Shown one piece after another: positions 25,169 through 34,899 of a DNA stretch of 64,000 nt. The stretch lies in the NCBI RefSeq assembly GCF_004000235.1, contig NZ_RCIO01000002.1:130179-194178 (forward strand), given 5' to 3'. The position numbers and the translations under genes are program-made. Below the pieces are notes generated by a model, which worked only from the letters and a program-made list of their open reading frames with translations, had not been told where the DNA came from and searched no databases. The stretch's first letter is position 1. Each line of letters opens with the position of its first letter. Source of the stretch: Mesorhizobium sp. Z1-4. GTDB taxonomy: Bacteria > Pseudomonadota > Alphaproteobacteria > Rhizobiales > Rhizobiaceae.

Positions 25169-28100
25169 TTACTCGGCGTAGACGACAAGCAGGTCCTTGG
25201 CGTCGATCTGGTCGCCCGATCTGACGAGAACCTCGGCGATCTCGCCGTCGCGCTCGGCGTGCAGGGCAGTCTCCATCTTCATCGCTTCTATGGACAAGAG
25301 CACGTCGCCAGCCTTGACCGCCTGCCCGGCTGCGACCGCCAGCGTCGAGACCACACCCGGCATCGGCGCGCCGACATGGGCGGCGTTACCGGCCTCGGCC
25401 TTGCGGCGCGCAGCCCCTCCACCCGCGCCGTGCGCCCGGTCCGGCACCTTGATGCGGCGCGGCTGGCCGTTCAGCTCGAAGAAGACCGTGACCATGCCCT
25501 TTTCGTCGGTGTCGCCGATGGCAAGGCAGCGAATGACCAGCGTCTTGCCCTTCTCGATGTCGACGAAAATCTCGTCCTCGGCTTCCATGCCGTAAAAGTA
25601 GTTCGGCGTGGGCAGCACCGAGACCGGGCCATAGTCGTCCTGCGCGGTAACGAAATCGGTGAAGACCTTCGGATACATGAGCCAGGAGGCGAACTCGTTC
25701 TCGTCAAGCTCACGGCCGAGCGTTTCAGCTATCTTCTTACGGTCGGCGCCAAGGTCGGCTGCGGCGAGCAGCGAGCCTGGCCGTGCCGTAGTCGGCTTCT
25801 CGCCTTTAAGCACCTTCTTCTGGAGGGCGGCAGGCCAGCCGGCCGGCGGCTGACCAAGATCGCCGCGCATCATCGACACAACCGAATCGGGGAAGGCGAT
25901 GTCCTTCTTCGGGTTTTCGACATCGGCGACGGTGAGATCCTGGCTGATCATCATCAGCGCCATGTCGCCGACGACCTTGGACGAAGGCGTCACTTTCACG
26001 ATGTCGCCAAACATCAGATTCACATCGTGATAAGCCTGAGCGACCTCGTGCCAGCGGGTTTCGAGGCCGAGCGAGCGAGCCTGCTCTTTCAGGTTGGTGA
26101 ACTGGCCGCCCGGCATCTCGTGCAGATAGACTTCCGAGGCCGGGCCCTTCAGATCGCTTTCGAAGGCGGTGTACTGGTTGCGCACCGCTTCCCAGTAGAA
26201 AGAGATCTGTCGGATCCAGCCGGCGTCGAGCCCGGTTTCGCGCTCCGAACCCTGCAGAGCCTCGACAATAGAACCGAGACAAGGCTGCGAGGTGTTGCCG
26301 GACAGCGCGTCCATGGCGGCATCTACCGCGTCAACGCCACTCTCTACGGCAGCCAGCACGGTGGCAGCGGCGATGCCGGACGTATCATGCGTGTGGAAAT
26401 GGATCGGCAGGTCGGTTGCCTCACGCAGCGCTTTGAAGAGGGTGCGCGCGGCTGCAGGCTTCAGCAGGCCGGCCATGTCCTTCAGCGCGATGATATGCGC
26501 TCCGGCCTTTTCGAGTTCCTGTGCCAGGCCGACATAATATTTGAGGTCATATTTCGACCGGGCGGCATCGTCGATATCGCCGGTATAGCAGATGGTCGCT
26601 TCGCAGAGCTTGCCGCTCTCGCAAACCGCGTCCATCGCGACGCGCATGTTTTCCACCCAGTTCAGGCAATCGAAAACACGGAACAGATCGACGCCGCCTT
26701 CTGCGGCCTGTTTCACGAAATGCTGCACGACATTGTCGGGGTAGTTGGTATAGCCGACGCCGTTTGCGCCGCGCAGCAGCATTTGCAGAAGCAGGTTCGG
26801 CGCGCCTTCGCGGATCAGCGACAGGCGCTCCCACGGGTCTTCGGTAAGAAAGCGCATGGCGACATCGAAGGTCGCGCCGCCCCAGCATTCGAGCGAGAGC
26901 AGCTGCGGCAGGGCGCGTGCGTAGACGCCGGAAATTCGGGCGATGTCGAACGTGCGCATGCGGGTCGCCAGCAGCGACTGATGTGCGTCGCGCATCGTGG
27001 TGTCGGTGACCAGAACGCGTTTTTGATCGCGCATCCAGGCGGCGAATTTTTCGGCACCCAGCTCTTCGAGTTTCTGGCGTGTGCCGGCGGGCGCGGGCGC
27101 ATCGACATAAGGCACTTTCGGCGCGGCGGCTTCCGCGTTCGGCCTTGGCCGGCCGCGTGCTTCCGGGTGGCCGTTGACGGAGACGTCCGCCAGATAGTTG
27201 AGCAGTTTGGTCGCCCGGTCCTGCCGCTTCACCGCGGTGAAGAGCTCCGGCGTCGTGTCGATGAATTTGGTCGTGTAGGAATTGTCGCGAAACTTCGGGT
27301 GGCCGATGATCGCTTCGAGAAAGGTGAGGTTGGTCGCCACGCCGCGAATGCGGAATTCGCGCAGCGCGCGGTCCATCCGGCGGATCGCTTCTTCGGGCGT
27401 CGGTGCCCAGGCCGTCACCTTCTCAAGCAGTGGGTCGTAAAAGCGGGTGATCACTGCACCCGAATAGGCGGTGCCGCCGTCAAGCCGGATGCCGAAGCCG
27501 GTCGCACCGCGATAGGCGGTGATGCGGCCATAGTCCGGAATGAAGTTCTGCTCGGGGTCTTCCGTCGTGATCCGGCACTGGAGTGCGTGGCCGTTAAGGC
27601 GAATGTCCGCCTGTTTCGGCACCCCTGAGCCGGGCGCGCCGATCGCATTGCCTTCAAGAATGTGGATTTGCGCTTTCACGATGTCGATGCCGGTGACTTC
27701 CTCAGTCACCGTGTGCTCGACCTGGATGCGCGGATTGACCTCGATGAAGTAGAAATTGCCGCTATCGGCATCCATGAGGAACTCGACAGTGCCGGCTCCC
27801 AGATAATCGGTCGCGTTGGCAATTTTCAGCGCATAACCGGAGAGTTCCTCGCGCTGCGCGGCATCGAGATAAGGTGCCGGCGCGCGTTCCACGACCTTCT
27901 GGTTGCGGCGCTGGATGGAGCAGTCGCGCTCAAACAGGTGAACGGCGTTGCCCTGACCGTCACCCAGCACCTGCACCTCGACATGACGGGCGCGCTCGAT
28001 CAGCTTTTCGAGATAGACCTCGTCCTTGCCGAAGGCGGCTTTGGCCTCGCGGCGGGCCTCGGTTACCTCGCGCTCAAGGTCTTCGGCCTTGTGGATTGCG

Positions 28101-28630
28101 CGCATGCCACGGCCGCCGCCGCCCCAGGAGGCCTTCAGCATCACCGGGTAGCCGATACTCTCGGCCATCGCGGCAACATTGGTCATGTCGTCGGGCAGCG
28201 GATCGGTTGCCGGCACGACTGGCACGCCGATCTCGATGGCCAGATTGCGGGCGGCGACCTTGTTGCCGAGCCGGCGCATGGTTTCCGGCTTGGGGCCGAT
28301 AAAGGTGACACCGGCATCGGCACAAGCCTCGGCGAGCTCGGGACTCTCCGACAGCAAGCCGTAGCCCGGGTGTATGGCGTCGGCGCCGGACTGTTTGGCG
28401 ACCCGGATCACCTCGTCGATCGAAAGATAGCTTTCAATGGGCCCGAGGTCGCGCTCCAGATGCGGGCCGCGCCCCACCTGATAGCTTTCGTCTGCCTTGA
28501 AACGGTGAAGGGCGTATTTGTCTTCCTCGGCCCAGATTGCGACGGTGCGGATGCCGAGTTCATTGGCGGCGCGAAACACGCGGATCGCGATTTCAGACCG
28601 GTTGGCGACGAGGATTTTGGTGATTTTCAA
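25169..28630 (-). CDS. pyc: Pyruvate carboxylase
   Basis: This 1153-residue biotin enzyme makes oxaloacetate from pyruvate, bicarbonate and ATP. Domain order is biotin carboxylase with ATP-grasp (start KITKILVANRSEIAIRVFRA, about 1-460), carboxyltransferase (DTTMRDAHQSLLATRMR onward, about 540-830), the conserved PYC linker, and biotinyl domain with the biotinylated Lys in EAMKMET at about 1118. It is the single-chain alpha4 form and is normally activated by acetyl-CoA. TTG at 28630 is taken as start because GGAG precedes it and it gives the usual N-terminus; an ATG 12 codons upstream at 28666 is the alternative. A PhaR-like site lies 52 bases upstream. Confidence 0.96.
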   Translation of the reverse strand: MKITKILVANRSEIAIRVFRAANELGIRTVAIWAEEDKYALHRFKADESYQVGRGPHLERDLGPIESYLSIDEVIRVAKQSGADAIHPGYGLLSESPELAEACADAGVTFIGPKPETMRRLGNKVAARNLAIEIGVPVVPATDPLPDDMTNVAAMAESIGYPVMLKASWGGGGRGMRAIHKAEDLEREVTEARREAKAAFGKDEVYLEKLIERARHVEVQVLGDGQGNAVHLFERDCSIQRRNQKVVERAPAPYLDAAQREELSGYALKIANATDYLGAGTVEFLMDADSGNFYFIEVNPRIQVEHTVTEEVTGIDIVKAQIHILEGNAIGAPGSGVPKQADIRLNGHALQCRITTEDPEQNFIPDYGRITAYRGATGFGIRLDGGTAYSGAVITRFYDPLLEKVTAWAPTPEEAIRRMDRALREFRIRGVATNLTFLEAIIGHPKFRDNSYTTKFIDTTPELFTAVKRQDRATKLLNYLADVSVNGHPEARGRPRPNAEAAAPKVPYVDAPAPAGTRQKLEELGAEKFAAWMRDQKRVLVTDTTMRDAHQSLLATRMRTFDIARISGVYARALPQLLSLECWGGATFDVAMRFLTEDPWERLSLIREGAPNLLLQMLLRGANGVGYTNYPDNVVQHFVKQAAEGGVDLFRVFDCLNWVENMRVAMDAVCESGKLCEATICYTGDIDDAARSKYDLKYYVGLAQELEKAGAHIIALKDMAGLLKPAAARTLFKALREATDLPIHFHTHDTSGIAAATVLAAVESGVDAVDAAMDALSGNTSQPCLGSIVEALQGSERETGLDAGWIRQISFYWEAVRNQYTAFESDLKGPASEVYLHEMPGGQFTNLKEQARSLGLETRWHEVAQAYHDVNLMFGDIVKVTPSSKVVGDMALMMISQDLTVADVENPKKDIAFPDSVVSMMRGDLGQPPAGWPAALQKKVLKGEKPTTARPGSLLAAADLGADRKKIAETLGRELDENEFASWLMYPKVFTDFVTAQDDYGPVSVLPTPNYFYGMEAEDEIFVDIEKGKTLVIRCLAIGDTDEKGMVTVFFELNGQPRRIKVPDRAHGAGGGAARRKAEAGNAAHVGAPMPGVVSTLAVAAGQAVKAGDVLLSIEAMKMETALHAERDGEIAEVLVRSGDQIDAKDLLVVYAE

Positions 28631-28681
28631 TGCGGTCCGCTCCAGGCGTGAGGGATTTCGCCGCATTGATTACCCCGCTAA

Positions 28682-28695
28682 ATGCTGCAGTGCAA
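28682..28695. promoter_or_regulatory. Possible PhaR operator before pyruvate carboxylase
   Basis: ATGCTGCAGTGCAA shares 13 identical bases (TGCTGCAGTGCAA) with the site before the 3-hydroxybutyrate dehydrogenase gene and the TGCAGTGCAA core with the phaR-phaA gap. It lies between the livJ terminator and the pyc start, so it can only serve pyc. Confidence 0.45.
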
Positions 28696-28715
28696 ACGGC
28701 GATGTGGACGGACAT

Positions 28716-28750
28716 AAAGAAGGCCCGGCATGTCGCCATGCCGGGCCTTT
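28716..28750 (-). terminator. Rho-independent terminator of the liv operon
   Basis: On the minus strand AAAGGCCCGGCATG pairs with CATGCCGGGCCTT, then CTTTATG follows. It lies 26 bases after the livJ stop codon and separates the liv operon from pyc. Confidence 0.85.
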
Positions 28751-28776
28751 GAATTCAGCTTGGCTGAACGTGCAGA

Positions 28777-29874
28777 TTACTGCAGGTAGTCGTACTTGCC
28801 GTCTTTCCACTCGTAGAAGACGTAGCCCGGCAGCGTGACGTCGCCCTTGTCGTCGAAGGAGAGCGAACCGAGCACGGTGTCGAACGAGCCGTCATTGAGT
28901 GCCGCAACGACCGCGTCATAGTCAGTCGAGCCGGCTGCCGAAGCTGCCTGCGCCCAAGCCTGGATCGCGGCGTAGGTGTAAAGCGCATAGCCCTCAGCCG
29001 TCTTGCCGGCTGCGAGCAGCTTGTCGACCACCGGCTTGGCTACTTCGCTCTTGCGCGGGTCGGGCGAGAAGGTCATGAGCGTGCCCTCGCCGGCATCGCC
29101 GGTGATGGCCCAGTACTCATCGGTGACCAGCGCGTCGCCCGAAACGAGCACGGTGTCCATGCCCTGCTCGCGCATCTGGCGCGCCATCAGGCCTGCTTCG
29201 GTGTGGTAGCCACCGACATAAAGTACGCCGATGCCTTCAGCCTTCAGCTTTGACACGAGCGCGGTGTAGTCCTTTTCACCGGCGGTGTAGGCTTCGTAGA
29301 GTGCCGGCGAACCGCCATTGGCTTCGTAGGCAGCCATGGTGGCGTCGGCGAGACCCTTGCCGTAGGCGGTCTTGTCGTGAACGAACGCAACCTTCTTGTC
29401 GGCGAAATTGTCGGTCAGGAACTTGCCTGCAACTTCACCCTGCTGGTCGTCACGGCCGCAGACGCGGTAGACGCCCGGACCCGGACGCTCATCGGTGAAT
29501 TTCGGGTTGGTCGAGGCAGGCGAAATCTGAACGATGCCTTCCTCGGCATAGACGGCCGACGCCGGGATCGAAGAACCCGAGCAGAAGTGACCGGCCATGA
29601 ACACCACGCCTTCGCCAGCCATCTGGTTGGCAACGGCAACAGCCTGCTTCGGATCGCATGCATCATCGCCGACGGAGAGCGAAAGCATCTCGCCATTGAT
29701 GCCGCCTGCTTCGTTGATATCGGCAACGGCCTGCTCTGCGCCGCCCTGCATCTGGGCGCCGAACGAAGCATACTGGCCAGTCATCGGGCCAGCGACAGCG
29801 ATCTTGATCTCGGCCCAAGCCGGACCGGACATCAACAGTCCAAGAGCGGCTCCTGCCAAAAGCACCTTTTTCAT
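28777..29874 (-). CDS. livJ: Branched-chain amino acid ABC transporter substrate-binding protein
   Basis: This 365-residue periplasmic binding protein has a signal peptide (MKKVLLAGAALGLLMSGPAWA), then IKIAVAGPMTGQYASFGAQM, the type I binding-protein start typical of LIV-BP. A conserved Cys pair is present in the DDACDPKQA and HFCSGSS segments. The ATG has GGGAG upstream. It is the last gene of the liv cluster, 154 bases after the small membrane gene, and may also have its own promoter. The exact ligand cannot be read. Confidence 0.93.
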   Translation of the reverse strand: MKKVLLAGAALGLLMSGPAWAEIKIAVAGPMTGQYASFGAQMQGGAEQAVADINEAGGINGEMLSLSVGDDACDPKQAVAVANQMAGEGVVFMAGHFCSGSSIPASAVYAEEGIVQISPASTNPKFTDERPGPGVYRVCGRDDQQGEVAGKFLTDNFADKKVAFVHDKTAYGKGLADATMAAYEANGGSPALYEAYTAGEKDYTALVSKLKAEGIGVLYVGGYHTEAGLMARQMREQGMDTVLVSGDALVTDEYWAITGDAGEGTLMTFSPDPRKSEVAKPVVDKLLAAGKTAEGYALYTYAAIQAWAQAASAAGSTDYDAVVAALNDGSFDTVLGSLSFDDKGDVTLPGYVFYEWKDGKYDYLQ

Positions 29875-30028
29875 GGTAACTCCCTTAAACACCTTTGTGT
29901 TCCCAAGCGGCCCGGATCGGTGTCCTTCCCCCGGTTCCGCAGTGCGGGATGTTCTCCCGCTTGACCGGCATGAAAGCCTAATTCTTCCTTGAAATAAAGG
30001 CTTTCTAGCCAGAAATGGTTGACGCGGC

Positions 30029-30382
30029 TCAGTTCTTTTTGCTCCAACCGATCGAACCACTCCGCTGATATTCAAAACTGTACTGGGTTGCCATCTGCCC
30101 GGCACGCGTCACGCGCATGCCGAGAAAGGCGATCGCCGTGATCACGATCAGATCGATGACATAATAATAAAGCGACAGAAGTGTGCCCGAAAACAGCGCG
30201 AAGTGAATGAAACGCGTCGCGGCGGTAAGGAGCAGCATGTAGATAAAGAGCGTCGTCGCGCTTTGCCATGTGCGCGCAAGCGCCCGGCCGGTCAGGTATG
30301 CTGCGCCGCCCGCCAGGATCACGGTGACAAACACGAACTCCAGCGCCGACACTTCCCACAGGAGAGAGAACTCCTTTTCCAT
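30029..30382 (-). CDS. Small membrane protein of the liv operon (DUF6867-like)
   Basis: This 117-residue protein has about three membrane helices (near 12-32, 44-63 and 70-90) and a basic C-terminus ending GSIGWSKKN. Its start overlaps the livF stop by one base (TGATG), so it is translationally coupled to the ABC genes. I believe it is the small conserved family found in rhizobial liv operons, DUF6867, but cannot check. A role in transporter assembly or regulation is inferred from position alone. Confidence 0.75.
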   Translation of the reverse strand: MEKEFSLLWEVSALEFVFVTVILAGGAAYLTGRALARTWQSATTLFIYMLLLTAATRFIHFALFSGTLLSLYYYVIDLIVITAIAFLGMRVTRAGQMATQYSFEYQRSGSIGWSKKN

Positions 30383-31107
30383 CAGTGACGTCCTCCTTCG
30401 AGATATGCGGCGCGCACCTCTTCGCGTTTGAGCAGCTCCGTGCCGGTGCCGCTCATGGTGATTTTGCCGTTGACCATCACGTAACCGCGATGTGCCAGCT
30501 TGAGGGCGTGAAACGCGTTCTGTTCAACCAGGAACACGGTCAGCCCCTGGCTCTCGTTGAGTTCGCGAATGACCTCGAAGATCTGTTTCACGATCAGCGG
30601 TGCGAGACCGAGCGAAGGCTCGTCAAGCAACAGAAGCTTGGGCCGGCTCATCAAAGCGCGCGCGATGGCCAACATCTGCTGTTCGCCGCCGGAGAGCGTG
30701 CCGCCACGCTGGCTGGCCCGCTCCTTGAGGCGCGGGAACAGGTCGTAGATGCGTTTGAGGTCCTCGTCGAAATAGTCCGGCGAAACGAGCGACGCGCCCA
30801 TCTGCAGATTTTCCAGCACCGTCATGCGCGGGAAGATACGACGGCCTTCCGGCGACTGCGCGACGCCGAGGCGCATGATCTCGTGCGTCGGCATCGCGGT
30901 GATATCCTGGCCGTCATAGACGATGGTGCCGCTGCGGGCCTGCGGATTGCCGCATATCGTCATCATCAGCGTCGATTTGCCGGCGCCGTTTGCTCCGATA
31001 AGGGTGACGATCTCACCGGCGTTCACTTCGACATCGACACCGCGCAGCGCGACGATCTTGCCGTAATAGGTCTCAACATTCGAAACAGAAAGCATCGGGG
31101 CGGTCAT
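30382..31107 (-). CDS. livF: Branched-chain amino acid ABC transporter ATP-binding protein LivF
   Basis: This 241-residue ATPase has Walker A GANGAGKS near 38-45, the signature LSGGEQQ, Walker B LLLLDEPSLGLAP and the switch His in LVEQNAFH. The sequences GRRIFPRMTVLENLQMGA and GLAPLIV mark it as LivF. It overlaps the livG stop by four bases (ATGA). Confidence 0.96.
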   Translation of the reverse strand: MTAPMLSVSNVETYYGKIVALRGVDVEVNAGEIVTLIGANGAGKSTLMMTICGNPQARSGTIVYDGQDITAMPTHEIMRLGVAQSPEGRRIFPRMTVLENLQMGASLVSPDYFDEDLKRIYDLFPRLKERASQRGGTLSGGEQQMLAIARALMSRPKLLLLDEPSLGLAPLIVKQIFEVIRELNESQGLTVFLVEQNAFHALKLAHRGYVMVNGKITMSGTGTELLKREEVRAAYLEGGRH

Positions 31108-32582
31108 GCCTTGCCTCCCTTGCCGGAGGTTCTTCTTGAGGATGTGCGGCTGGACGGTACCTTTCCACCGTCAACCCGGCGCGAAAAATCGGTCTGCTTG
31201 CCGGACGCAAGCGCCTTTGCCTGCTTGACCCATTCCTCACGCTCGATGCGGCCAGCAAAAGAGAGATAGGAGCCGACCCATTCGACCTCGGCCTTTTTCC
31301 AGGCCGCGACCTGGGAAAAATGCCAGATGCCGAGTGTGTTCAGCTTTTTCTCGTTTGCCGGTCCAATGCCGCTGATGCGGGTGAGATTGTCAGCACCCCC
31401 GGCCGCGGGCTTCTTGGTTCCGGCTGGCTGGGCGCCGGGATGTTTGTCCGCATCCTTGACCTTGATTTCACTGACCGCCTTTGCAGGCACAGCTGATTTT
31501 TTGGCTGGTGCCTTCTTCGCAGGAGCGGTTTTCGCTGCGGCCGATTTGGCCGGAGCCGATTTCGCGGCAGGCTTGGCCACCGCTTTTGCCCTAGCCGGCG
31601 CCTTGCGAGGTTTGCGCGCCGGCTTCTCCATCTCCGCGACATCGGCCTTGATCTCGGGAACGTCGATCTCTTCTTCGTCGTCGACACCGAGATAGGCGGC
31701 GATGACACGCGGATCGCTCTTAACGAAATCGGCGCCGCCGTCGGAAATCTTCACGCCGTAGTCGAGCACAACGATGTGGTCGGAGATTTCCATGACCACG
31801 CCCATGTCATGCTCGATCAGTAGCACCGAAGTTCCGGTTTCGCGAATGAACTGAAGCAGCTCATTGAGCTCTGTCGATTCGCGCGGGTTGAGGCCCGCCG
31901 CCGGTTCGTCGAGGCACAGCAAATGCGGCCCGGTGCACATGGCGCGTGCAATTTCGAGGCGGCGCTGCGCGCCATAAGGCAGGTCGCCTGCGGCATCGTC
32001 GGCACGGTCGATCAGACGCGTGTGCTCAAGCCAGTAGACAGCCTTGTCGATCGCCTCCTGTTCCGCCTTGCGATAGCTCGGCAGGCCAAGCACGCCGCCG
32101 ATCGTCATGCCGGAAGCGATCATCAGCGGATTGTGCTGGGCAACAAGCAGGTTCTCCAGCACCGTCATGCCGCCGAACAGCCGGATATTCTGGAAGGTGC
32201 GTGCCACACGTGCCTTCTTCGAAATCTCGAAGTCGGGCATGCGCTCCAGCAGGAAGACCGATTGGTCGTCACTGATGTGCCAGCGCCGTCCGCTTGCGGT
32301 CACCGCGTCCACCGTCTCCTGCTGGCCGCCGAGCCCGTGGCGCATGACAATGCGGCCCTCGGTCGGTTTGTAGAAGCCGGTGACGCAGTTGAACACGGTG
32401 GTCTTGCCTGCACCGTTCGGGCCGATCAGCGCGGTGATATCGCCGCGTCCGACCTTGAAAGACAGGTCATCGATTGCGACCAGCCCGCCGAAGCGCATTG
32501 TGAGATGTTCGACCGTCAGGATGGGGTCGGCGTCCCACCGGTCATTGGCCGACGCCGATGGTTGTTTGAGGGCGACGTTCAT
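31104..32582 (-). CDS. livG: LivG-type ATPase with Lys/Ala-rich linker and helix-hairpin-helix tail
   Basis: This 492-residue protein is about twice the usual LivG length. Residues 20-300 are a normal LivG ATPase: Walker A GPNGAGKT at 54-61, signature LPYGAQRR at 201-208, Walker B LLCLDEP at 221-227, switch His258. Residues about 318-395 are rich in Lys, Ala and Pro, like a histone H1 tail. Residues 398-460 carry ISGIGPANEKKLNTLGI and AWKKAEVEWVGSYLSFAGRI, resembling the C-terminal extension of rhizobial NuoE (complex I) and a helix-hairpin-helix fold. A basic Ser/Arg tail ends the protein. The frame is continuous and overlaps livM and livF as expected, so the fusion is real and not a frameshift. 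The tail's job is unknown. Confidence 0.92.
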   Translation of the reverse strand: MNVALKQPSASANDRWDADPILTVEHLTMRFGGLVAIDDLSFKVGRGDITALIGPNGAGKTTVFNCVTGFYKPTEGRIVMRHGLGGQQETVDAVTASGRRWHISDDQSVFLLERMPDFEISKKARVARTFQNIRLFGGMTVLENLLVAQHNPLMIASGMTIGGVLGLPSYRKAEQEAIDKAVYWLEHTRLIDRADDAAGDLPYGAQRRLEIARAMCTGPHLLCLDEPAAGLNPRESTELNELLQFIRETGTSVLLIEHDMGVVMEISDHIVVLDYGVKISDGGADFVKSDPRVIAAYLGVDDEEEIDVPEIKADVAEMEKPARKPRKAPARAKAVAKPAAKSAPAKSAAAKTAPAKKAPAKKSAVPAKAVSEIKVKDADKHPGAQPAGTKKPAAGGADNLTRISGIGPANEKKLNTLGIWHFSQVAAWKKAEVEWVGSYLSFAGRIEREEWVKQAKALASGKQTDFSRRVDGGKVPSSRTSSRRTSGKGGKA

Positions 32583-33967
32583 CAGTGGCCCTCCCCTTGC
32601 GCGACCATATCGGCCCCGATCTTCTTGCGTTCCTTCAATACCGCGGAGGGCACCCTTGTCGTTATCAGCCCGCGCGGCTTCCAGACCATGATACCGACCA
32701 TGGCGAGGCCGAAGATCAGCATGCGATACTGGACCGGATCGAAGCCGGGTCCGAAAATCTGCGACAGAAAGCCGATGTTACGCAGCATCTCGATGCCGCC
32801 GATCATAACCACGGAGGCGATGACGACGCCGATCTGCGAGCCGAGGCCGCCAAGCACCACGATGGCGAGGATGATCGCCGATTCCAGGAAGGTGAAGCTC
32901 TCGGGCGAGATGAAACCCTGCCGGGTGGCAAAGAAGGAGCCCGCAAAGCCACCGAACATCGCGCCGATGGCAAAGGCCGTCAGCTTGGTGTTGGTGGTGT
33001 TGATGCCGAGCGAGCGGCAGGCGATTTCATCTTCGCGCAGTGCTTCCCATGCACGCCCGACCGGCAGCTTTCTCAGGCGCATCGTCACGAAATTGGTGAT
33101 CAGCGCCATGATGAAGATGATGTAGTAGAGGAATATGAAGCGGTGGATGGTCGAATATTCGAGGCCGAAGAAATCGGCGAAACCGCCTTCTCCCCGTGTG
33201 AACTCCAGACCGAACAGGGTCGGCTTCGGAATGCCGGAAATGCCATCCGGGCCGTTCGTGAATTCGTACCAGTTCAGGAGCACGACGCGGATGATCTCAC
33301 CAAAGGCGAGCGTGACGATCGCCAGGTAGTCGCCACGCAGGCGAAGCACCGGAAAGCCCAGGATGATGCCCCAAAAGGCGGCCAGGATGCCGGCCAGAGG
33401 CAATGCCATCCAGAAGCCGAGGTCGAAATATTCCGCCAGCAGTGCAAAGGAATAGGCGCCGACGGCATAGAAGGCGACATAACCGAGATCGAGGAGGCCT
33501 GCGAGGCCTACCACGATGTTCAGGCCCCAGCCGAGCATGATGTACGTCATGATCAGAATGGCCAGGTCGATATACTGGCGCTGCTGGCCGGGAAAGAAGG
33601 TGGTGAAGAAGAAGGGCAAGATCACCGCAAATCCGAAAAGCGCGATGCCCAGATATCGTCCAAGCCCGGGCAGCCGTGCAGACGAGCCCGAGAGCTTGTC
33701 GCCGATAAACTGCGTTGCCGGGGTCTTGGCCTTGAAGACAAACAGATTGAGAAGCAGCCGTCCGCCGAAAACGATCAGAATGGCCGAAATCCAGAGCGGC
33801 CAGCGATAGGTGATCGCAAGTCCGCCAGCGGCGATGTCGGTTTTAAGGGGCAGGAAGAAGAAACCCAGTACCGCGACAAGAAATGCCGCCGTCGCCGAAT
33901 CCTTCAGCGAATCCACGAACATGCTGTTTTTGGCGGCTGGACCGCCATTCGGTCGCATCGCCGCCAT
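32582..33967 (-). CDS. livM: Branched-chain amino acid ABC transporter permease LivM
   Basis: This 461-residue permease has an N-terminal extension with two to three extra helices before the usual LivM core. The core contains [19 protein letters not shown] and [16 protein letters not shown]. The loop [18 protein letters not shown] contacts the ATPase. The start ATG at 33967 overlaps the livH stop (TGATG), and GGAG lies eight bases upstream; a GTG one codon earlier is possible. Confidence 0.94.
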   Translation of the reverse strand: MAAMRPNGGPAAKNSMFVDSLKDSATAAFLVAVLGFFFLPLKTDIAAGGLAITYRWPLWISAILIVFGGRLLLNLFVFKAKTPATQFIGDKLSGSSARLPGLGRYLGIALFGFAVILPFFFTTFFPGQQRQYIDLAILIMTYIMLGWGLNIVVGLAGLLDLGYVAFYAVGAYSFALLAEYFDLGFWMALPLAGILAAFWGIILGFPVLRLRGDYLAIVTLAFGEIIRVVLLNWYEFTNGPDGISGIPKPTLFGLEFTRGEGGFADFFGLEYSTIHRFIFLYYIIFIMALITNFVTMRLRKLPVGRAWEALREDEIACRSLGINTTNTKLTAFAIGAMFGGFAGSFFATRQGFISPESFTFLESAIILAIVVLGGLGSQIGVVIASVVMIGGIEMLRNIGFLSQIFGPGFDPVQYRMLIFGLAMVGIMVWKPRGLITTRVPSAVLKERKKIGADMVAQGEGH

Positions 33968-34899
33968 CACACCTTCTCCACTTCGGGTTTGCCAAGAAGG
34001 CCGGAGGGCAGGAAGATCAGCACGATCGCCAGGATCGAGAATGCTGCGACGTCCTTGTATTCGACCGTGAAATAGCCGGACCAGAAAACTTCGATCAGGC
34101 CAATGGCGAGGCCGCCGAGCATGGCTCCGGGCAGGGAGCCGATGCCGCCGAGCACAGCAGCGGTGAACGCCTTAACGCCGGCCAGGAAGCCAATATAGAA
34201 ATCGATAACGCCATAGAGCAGCAGGAACATGAGGCCGGCCACTGAAGCGAGCGCGGCGCCCATGACGAAGGTGAGCGAGATGGTGCGGTCGACATTGACG
34301 CCCAGCAGCGCGGCCATCTTGCGATCCTGCTCGCAGGCGCGCTGGGCACGGCCGAGAGGCGTGCGCGCGATCAGCAATGTGAAGCCGACCATCAGAAGCA
34401 GGGTCGTGACGATGATGATCATCTGCATGTAGGACAGCTGCACGACGATCGGCCCGTTTTCCGTCACCCCTTCCATGATCGTGACACCGCCCTGGATTTG
34501 CGGGGGCAGCGGCTTGACGCGGGCGCCCTGCGAAACCTGAACGAAATTCTGCAGCACGATCGACATGCCGATTGCTGTGATCAGCGGCGCCAGCCGGAAC
34601 GATCCGCGCAGCGGCCGGTAGGCCAGCCGCTCGACAGTCCAGCCCCAGGCGGATGTGAAAAGCATCGCCACGATCAGGACGATGAGCAGCACAACCGGCA
34701 GAAAGACGAAGCCGAACACCGTGGTGAGGATCAGGAAGGTCGTCAGCGCGATAAATGAGCCGATCATGAAGATGTCGCCATGAGCGAAGTTGATCATGCC
34801 GATGATGCCATAGACCATCGTGTAGCCAATCGCGATGAGGCCGTAGATCGACCCCAGCGTCAGCCCGTTGATCAGCTGCTGCACAAAATATTCCATCAT
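33967..34899 (-). CDS. livH: Branched-chain amino acid ABC transporter permease LivH
   Basis: This 310-residue permease starts [42 protein letters not shown], typical of LivH, and holds the ATPase-contact loop [16 protein letters not shown]. The start has GGGAG upstream. It is the first gene of the liv operon livH-M-G-F-(small membrane protein)-J. Confidence 0.95.
   Translation of the reverse strand: MMEYFVQQLINGLTLGSIYGLIAIGYTMVYGIIGMINFAHGDIFMIGSFIALTTFLILTTVFGFVFLPVVLLIVLIVAMLFTSAWGWTVERLAYRPLRGSFRLAPLITAIGMSIVLQNFVQVSQGARVKPLPPQIQGGVTIMEGVTENGPIVVQLSYMQMIIIVTTLLLMVGFTLLIARTPLGRAQRACEQDRKMAALLGVNVDRTISLTFVMGAALASVAGLMFLLLYGVIDFYIGFLAGVKAFTAAVLGGIGSLPGAMLGGLAIGLIEVFWSGYFTVEYKDVAAFSILAIVLIFLPSGLLGKPEVEKV

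Noticed and set aside
25259-27628. 789-codon plus-strand frame opposite pyc
   Set aside because: It is a shadow of the high-GC pyruvate carboxylase gene; the sequence is His/Arg-rich without motifs.
32585-34075. Plus-strand frame opposite livM
   Set aside because: It is antisense to livM, which has clear permease motifs, and has a shadow-like composition.
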